Shown piece after piece: positions 15,209-18,058 of a stretch of DNA of 18,058 bases. The notes below the pieces were generated by a model, which made no database searches, was not told where the DNA came from, and was given only the letters and a program-made list of their open reading frames with translations. The position numbers were made by a program, and so were the translations under genes. The DNA is from Legionellales bacterium (lineage in GTDB: Bacteria > Pseudomonadota > Gammaproteobacteria > WLWR01), in contig WLWR01000010.1 of assembly GCA_012103495.1 (NCBI GenBank), positions 1-18,058 of the forward strand, given 5' to 3'. Each line of letters begins with the position of its first letter. Positions within the stretch are counted from its first letter, which is position 1.

Positions 15209-15957
15209 AACGTTAACTGTTTCACCCAACCGGAAAGCTGGTCAAACACCTGGTAATGGGTTAAATCGATTTGTAGCGGAGTCACCGATACATAGCCTTG
15301 ATTCACCGCATGAAAATCAGTTCCCGGTCCACAGTCCAATTCAGCACCCGCCGGCCCAATCCAGTAAATGGGTCGTCCTCGCGGATCAGTTTGCTGCACC
15401 ACCGGTTCGGCCACATGGCGCGCACCCAACCGAGTGACCGCAATACCAGCCAATTGCGCCAACGGTTTATCCGGCACATTGACATTCAAAATAGTTTTGG
15501 CGGGCAAAGGATCGTACCGCAATTGCGTTACTAGCAACGTCGCTATTTGTGCAGCGGTCGCATAGTGTTGTGGATGTTCACCACACAAAGAAATTGCCAA
15601 GGCAGGCAATCCTAAATTACGTCCTTCCATGGCCGCAGCCACCGTTCCAGAATACAAAGTATCATCACCCAAATTAGCACCGGCATTAATACCAGAGATC
15701 ACCATGTCTGCTGCGAAATCTAACAATCCAGTCACCGCCAAATGCACACAATCGGTGGGGGTGCCTTCCACACATAGAAAACCATTTTCCAATTCCGTGC
15801 AGCGCAGCGGTGAACTTAAGGTCAATGAATTACTCGCTCCACTGCGATCACGATCGGGGGCAACCACTTGTACTTTGGCCAGTCGGCCTAGTGTTTGCGC
15901 CAACAATTGAATCCCTCGGGCATGCACACCATCATCGTTGCTAACCAAAATATTCAT
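15205..15957 (-). CDS. surE: 5'/3'-nucleotidase SurE
   Basis: SurE is a stationary-phase survival phosphatase acting on nucleoside 5'- and 3'-monophosphates in the cytosol. The 250-residue protein has the metal-binding D8-D9 in MNILVSNDDGVHARG, S39 in PDRDRSGASNSLTL, and N91 in VISGINAGANLGDDTLYSGT with the family signature, followed by VAAAMEGRNLGLPALAIS. The C-terminal end GYVSVTPLQIDLTHY is typical. Its ATG overlaps the stop of the upstream lipoprotein gene (ATGA), and its own stop overlaps yqaA (ATGA), so the three genes are likely translated in a coupled way. pcm, commonly beside surE, is absent. Confidence 0.97.
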   Translation of the reverse strand: MNILVSNDDGVHARGIQLLAQTLGRLAKVQVVAPDRDRSGASNSLTLSSPLRCTELENGFLCVEGTPTDCVHLAVTGLLDFAADMVISGINAGANLGDDTLYSGTVAAAMEGRNLGLPALAISLCGEHPQHYATAAQIATLLVTQLRYDPLPAKTILNVNVPDKPLAQLAGIAVTRLGARHVAEPVVQQTDPRGRPIYWIGPAGAELDCGPGTDFHAVNQGYVSVTPLQIDLTHYQVFDQLSGWVKQLTL

Positions 15958-16337
15958 TGTATTCGCCCACTGCGGATCACTGCCAATCGGCCTTGATATT
16001 CGCGCTGTAATTGTTGCAAACTCTGTTGATATGACTGTTGCAGTGTCTCATCGCTTGACGCTTTTGCCTCGGCAAGTTCAGTTTGCAACGCTACCATTTG
16101 TTGTTGTATGGCTAAAATACGTTGCCCATAATCGGCCGAATTGACTTGATATTCAGTGACATATCGCCAATAGTCTTGCCAGGCTTGCAACACAATCTCA
16201 CAATGCGGCTGAGTTTGCGCTCGGCAATCTTGATACGCACGACTTAGCTGCTGCGGCTGGCGTAAATAGTCCCAATAATCAGGCGCTGCGCACCCATTCA
16301 AAGCCATCCCCAGCATGATCAAAATCCAAAGCTTCAT
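15954..16337 (-). CDS. Small lipoprotein with coiled-coil, unknown function
   Basis: This 127-residue protein was not assigned to a family. MKLWILIMLGMALNGCAAPD is a clear lipoprotein signal with lipobox LNGC and lipidation at C16; residue +2 is Ala, which fits outer-membrane sorting. Residues 17-65 are rich in aromatic residues and glutamine (DYWDYLRQPQQL, AWQDYWRYVTEY) and have two cysteines (38 and 46) that could form a disulfide. Residues about 72-118 form a predicted coiled coil (QRILAIQQQMVALQTELAEA, QQSYQQSLQQLQREYQ). The stop overlaps the surE start as ATGA, so it is probably the first gene of the surE operon. No Shine-Dalgarno is evident before the ATG at 16337. A weak CATAAT -10 on the minus strand (16362-16357) could be its promoter. 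Confidence 0.75.
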   Translation of the reverse strand: MKLWILIMLGMALNGCAAPDYWDYLRQPQQLSRAYQDCRAQTQPHCEIVLQAWQDYWRYVTEYQVNSADYGQRILAIQQQMVALQTELAEAKASSDETLQQSYQQSLQQLQREYQGRLAVIRSGRIQ

Positions 16338-16666
16338 TTACTTAAACCCGCGGTTCATTATGTTTTTAACAAGATCATCATTAAAGCCTGCACAGGTGCC
16401 TAGTGATGGCCTGTGTTTAGATTGGACAAACTACTGGATCAGGAACGAAAATGCAATTGTGTTTCATCCTCCAACTCAATCATGCAACCGATCACACACC
16501 CTTGCTTAATTAGAGTTATGCCAAAAAAACAAACGATAAAAGCCTTCTATTTTCTCACCCCCTGTTGCACTTGACTGATATCATCCTCTGTTGTTCTGTG
16601 ACTTATTGAAAAAATATATTATTCAATGGGTTACTGTTTGATTATTTGATTTTTATTTGTTTGTCA

Positions 16667-16681
16667 ACAATTTATTATTGT
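16667..16681. promoter_or_regulatory. Operator-like inverted repeat overlapping the -35 box
   Basis: ACAAT-TTATT-ATTGT is a perfect 5+5 inverted repeat whose right arm overlaps the TTGTCA -35 box of the orphan promoter. It is flanked by two direct TTGTCAA copies (16661-16667 and 16678-16684). This layout would suit a repressor site but is only a pattern. Confidence 0.35.
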
Positions 16682-16706
16682 CAAAATATTCATCATATGG
16701 TCTAAT
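16678..16706 (+). promoter_or_regulatory. Predicted sigma-70 promoter of the right-hand orphan
   Basis: TTGTCA (16678-16683), a 17-base spacer and TCTAAT (16701-16706) form a near-consensus promoter. TGG immediately before TCTAAT gives an extended -10. Transcription would start near 16713, 22 bases before the ATG at 16735. Confidence 0.6.
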
Positions 16707-16734
16707 TAGAAGCAATTTCACCAAGGAGGATGTT

Positions 16735-18058
16735 ATGCGTCACAATGATGATTTTCTTCAAAGAACTTTTAAGACAGGGCGTAACGATACTCTTCGAAGA
16801 ATTCTTAAGACAGGGATGGAGCTTCGCAATCATCTTGATATCAGTGACCTTCAACATTCTTCCAACCCTTTTTTGGAAAGGGTTTCTAATCAATTTAAGA
16901 CGGCTCTAAATAACTTACCACACGAAACAATACCTAAGAACCCTAACGCTCAAGAATATTTAACCCTCATGACTTCCCTTTTCACTTGGTACCTAGAAAA
17001 ATTAGTCTTAAATGCAGCAGACGATCTCGGCGATGATGTAGATAACCCAAATGGATCATTCACCATTCAACAGCAAAGAGTTCTTACTTCATTTTCTCAA
17101 GTCATGGTAGCTACTGCCAGAATCATCCAAGAAAACACCCTTACACAAGAAGATAAATCTGGTCAGGAAGACATTAATAGAGACTGCCAAGTCACTCAAC
17201 AAGCCCTTCAATTTTTTTTAACAACAAGCCGCTCTATATTGACAGAAGCAATCCCCAAAGATGACGACCTTAAAATGGATGAAACAACCCGAAAAATAGT
17301 CATTGAAGCAAACCAATCTTTGGAATTTTTACAGCAACAGATAAGCACTAAGGAACGTGTTTCCCAATTATTGAAAAAATTCTGGTGGCAGAATATAGCA
17401 CCAGTACCATCATCAACTCTGTTTCTATCTCGAGCTTTGGAAGATGCACAGGGTTACCCTCATTGTTATGTAACGCCTCAATCGGGTGGTTATTATTATA
17501 ATTCAACTATCTTTCACCATTCATTAATTAAAGTGGGTGACATATTAATACAGGAAGATCCAAAGTCGGTTCCTTTATTGGCGTTTGACATTGTATTCGC
17601 ATTACTTCCCTTGGTTATTACTGTATTCCAAATCGAGTTCGTCGAAGACGCTCAGCTTGCTGAACGGAGAGAAAAAATTGCACCCGCCGTCTTTAATTAC
17701 ATATTAGATGAGCTTTGTCGAATCACTAGAGAGACTCACTTAACCCAAAAAACGCCTCTACAAGCTTTACAAATAGAGTCTGCTTGTCAATTACTTCGTG
17801 ACCCCAAACAAATTGAGATGCTTTTAAGTCATTGTGAGAGAATCCTTGATACGCATTTCGAACCACCACCTCTTATAAATGATCCCCATACTGCTGCTTT
17901 TATACGTAATGTAAATAACGCTACGAATCAGCAAGAAATTAAAGAATTACTCTATCAACAAAGGCGAGAAGAGGCTGCTTTTTTGTGTAACGCTTTTTCA
18001 AAAGTTCAAACAGAATTAAACTCTGTAACCCAGAAAAATGTTTGGCAACGTTCAACCT
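16735..18058 (+). CDS. Large orphan protein, unknown function (3' end outside window)
   Basis: The frame is open from the ATG at 16735 to the window edge, giving at least 441 residues. AAGGAGG ends five bases before the ATG, an excellent ribosome binding site. I do not recognise the family. The protein is soluble-looking and mostly helical, rich in Q, E, L and T, with no signal peptide. One strongly hydrophobic stretch (about 278-301, SVPLLAFDIVFALLPLVITV...) could be a membrane span or a buried helix. Residues 8-27 contain a near-tandem repeat (LQRTFKTG, LRRILKTG). A proline-rich segment EPPPLINDPH lies near 376-385, and coiled-coil-like sequence follows to the edge. Like the orphan at 1060-2610 it is AT-rich, large and lies at the border of the conserved core. 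A host-directed effector is a possibility, not a demonstrated role. Confidence 0.75.
   Translation, partial: MRHNDDFLQRTFKTGRNDTLRRILKTGMELRNHLDISDLQHSSNPFLERVSNQFKTALNNLPHETIPKNPNAQEYLTLMTSLFTWYLEKLVLNAADDLGDDVDNPNGSFTIQQQRVLTSFSQVMVATARIIQENTLTQEDKSGQEDINRDCQVTQQALQFFLTTSRSILTEAIPKDDDLKMDETTRKIVIEANQSLEFLQQQISTKERVSQLLKKFWWQNIAPVPSSTLFLSRALEDAQGYPHCYVTPQSGGYYYNSTIFHHSLIKVGDILIQEDPKSVPLLAFDIVFALLPLVITVFQIEFVEDAQLAERREKIAPAVFNYILDELCRITRETHLTQKTPLQALQIESACQLLRDPKQIEMLLSHCERILDTHFEPPPLINDPHTAAFIRNVNNATNQQEIKELLYQQRREEAAFLCNAFSKVQTELNSVTQKNVWQRST
16756..16815 (+). repeat. Near-tandem 24-bp repeat at the start of the right-hand orphan
   Basis: Bases 16756-16779 and 16792-16815 are identical at 21 of 24 positions with a 36-base period, in frame. 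They encode LQRTFKTG and LRRILKTG, i.e. a 12-residue repeat unit in a basic N-terminal helix. Confidence 0.7.

Larger units (their letters stand above)
16338..16734. other. AT-rich intergenic region between the lipoprotein gene and the right-hand orphan
   Basis: In these 397 bp I see no convincing gene. It must hold the leftward promoter of the lipoprotein-surE operon and it holds the rightward promoter of the orphan at 16735. A hairpin with arms CACAG...CTGTG (16391-16415, inner GCC/GGC pairing) is present without a proper T-run. The stretch from 16600 to 16700 is very AT-rich. No tRNA-like or attachment-site duplication was recognised. Confidence 0.5.

Noticed and set aside
16391..16415. 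Hairpin CACAG...CTGTG as a terminator
   Set aside because: Only three T's follow on the plus strand, and no plus-strand gene lies upstream, so there is nothing for it to terminate. It may be chance.
16315..16509. 64-codon plus-strand frame overlapping the lipoprotein start
   Set aside because: It has no Shine-Dalgarno and no recognisable features, and it overlaps the lipoprotein signal sequence in antisense.

Overview
This window looks like a chromosomal segment of a gammaproteobacterium of moderate to low GC content. The evidence is the combination of lpxC-ftsZ-ftsA-ftsQ-ddl, a surE...nlpD-rpoS locus, a lipid A enzyme (LpxC), and the DciA-type helicase partner encoded next to lpxC. Two large orphan proteins without recognisable enzymatic motifs flank the conserved core. 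That would fit a host-associated member of the Legionellales/Coxiella-like radiation, but this placement is inference.

Layout, left to right. Positions 1-804 (minus) hold the N-terminal 268 codons of purL, cut by the window edge. An AT-rich spacer with two palindromes follows. Next is a 516-residue orphan (1060-2610, minus) that is divergent from dciA (2715-3146, plus); their predicted promoters overlap. The division/envelope block runs leftward from 8666 to 3276: ddl, ftsQ, ftsA, ftsZ, lpxC. Two diverged copies of a small palindromic repeat flank lpxC. Upstream of ddl is a spacer with a nested palindrome, then accA-tilS (11171-8836, minus).

Divergent from accA is a plus-strand gene (11223-12623) for an exported pentapeptide-repeat protein with a C-terminal membrane region and a histidine-rich loop. 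It converges on rpoS, and a rho-independent terminator for rpoS abuts its stop codon. From 16337 leftward runs the stationary-phase locus: a small lipoprotein, surE, a yqaA/DedA-like membrane protein, nlpD and rpoS. The first three genes are joined by two ATGA stop/start overlaps. pcm, usual next to surE in many relatives, is absent. A 397-bp AT-rich intergenic region then leads to a second orphan (16735 to beyond the right edge, plus) with a good promoter and Shine-Dalgarno site.

Functionally, most of the core serves the envelope. Ddl makes D-Ala-D-Ala for peptidoglycan, FtsQ/A/Z build the divisome, LpxC commits to lipid A, AccA feeds fatty acid synthesis, and NlpD activates septal amidases. 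RpoS and SurE belong to the stationary-phase response, TilS to tRNA maturation, and DciA to replicative helicase loading. For six minus-strand genes I chose a start internal to the longest open frame, because the upstream option was TTG or GTG without a ribosome binding site, or (ftsZ) an ATG touching the Shine-Dalgarno. No tRNA, rRNA, insertion sequence or CRISPR array was seen. The most unusual items are the two orphans, the pentapeptide/His-loop membrane protein, the lpxC-flanking repeats and the overlapping divergent promoters.
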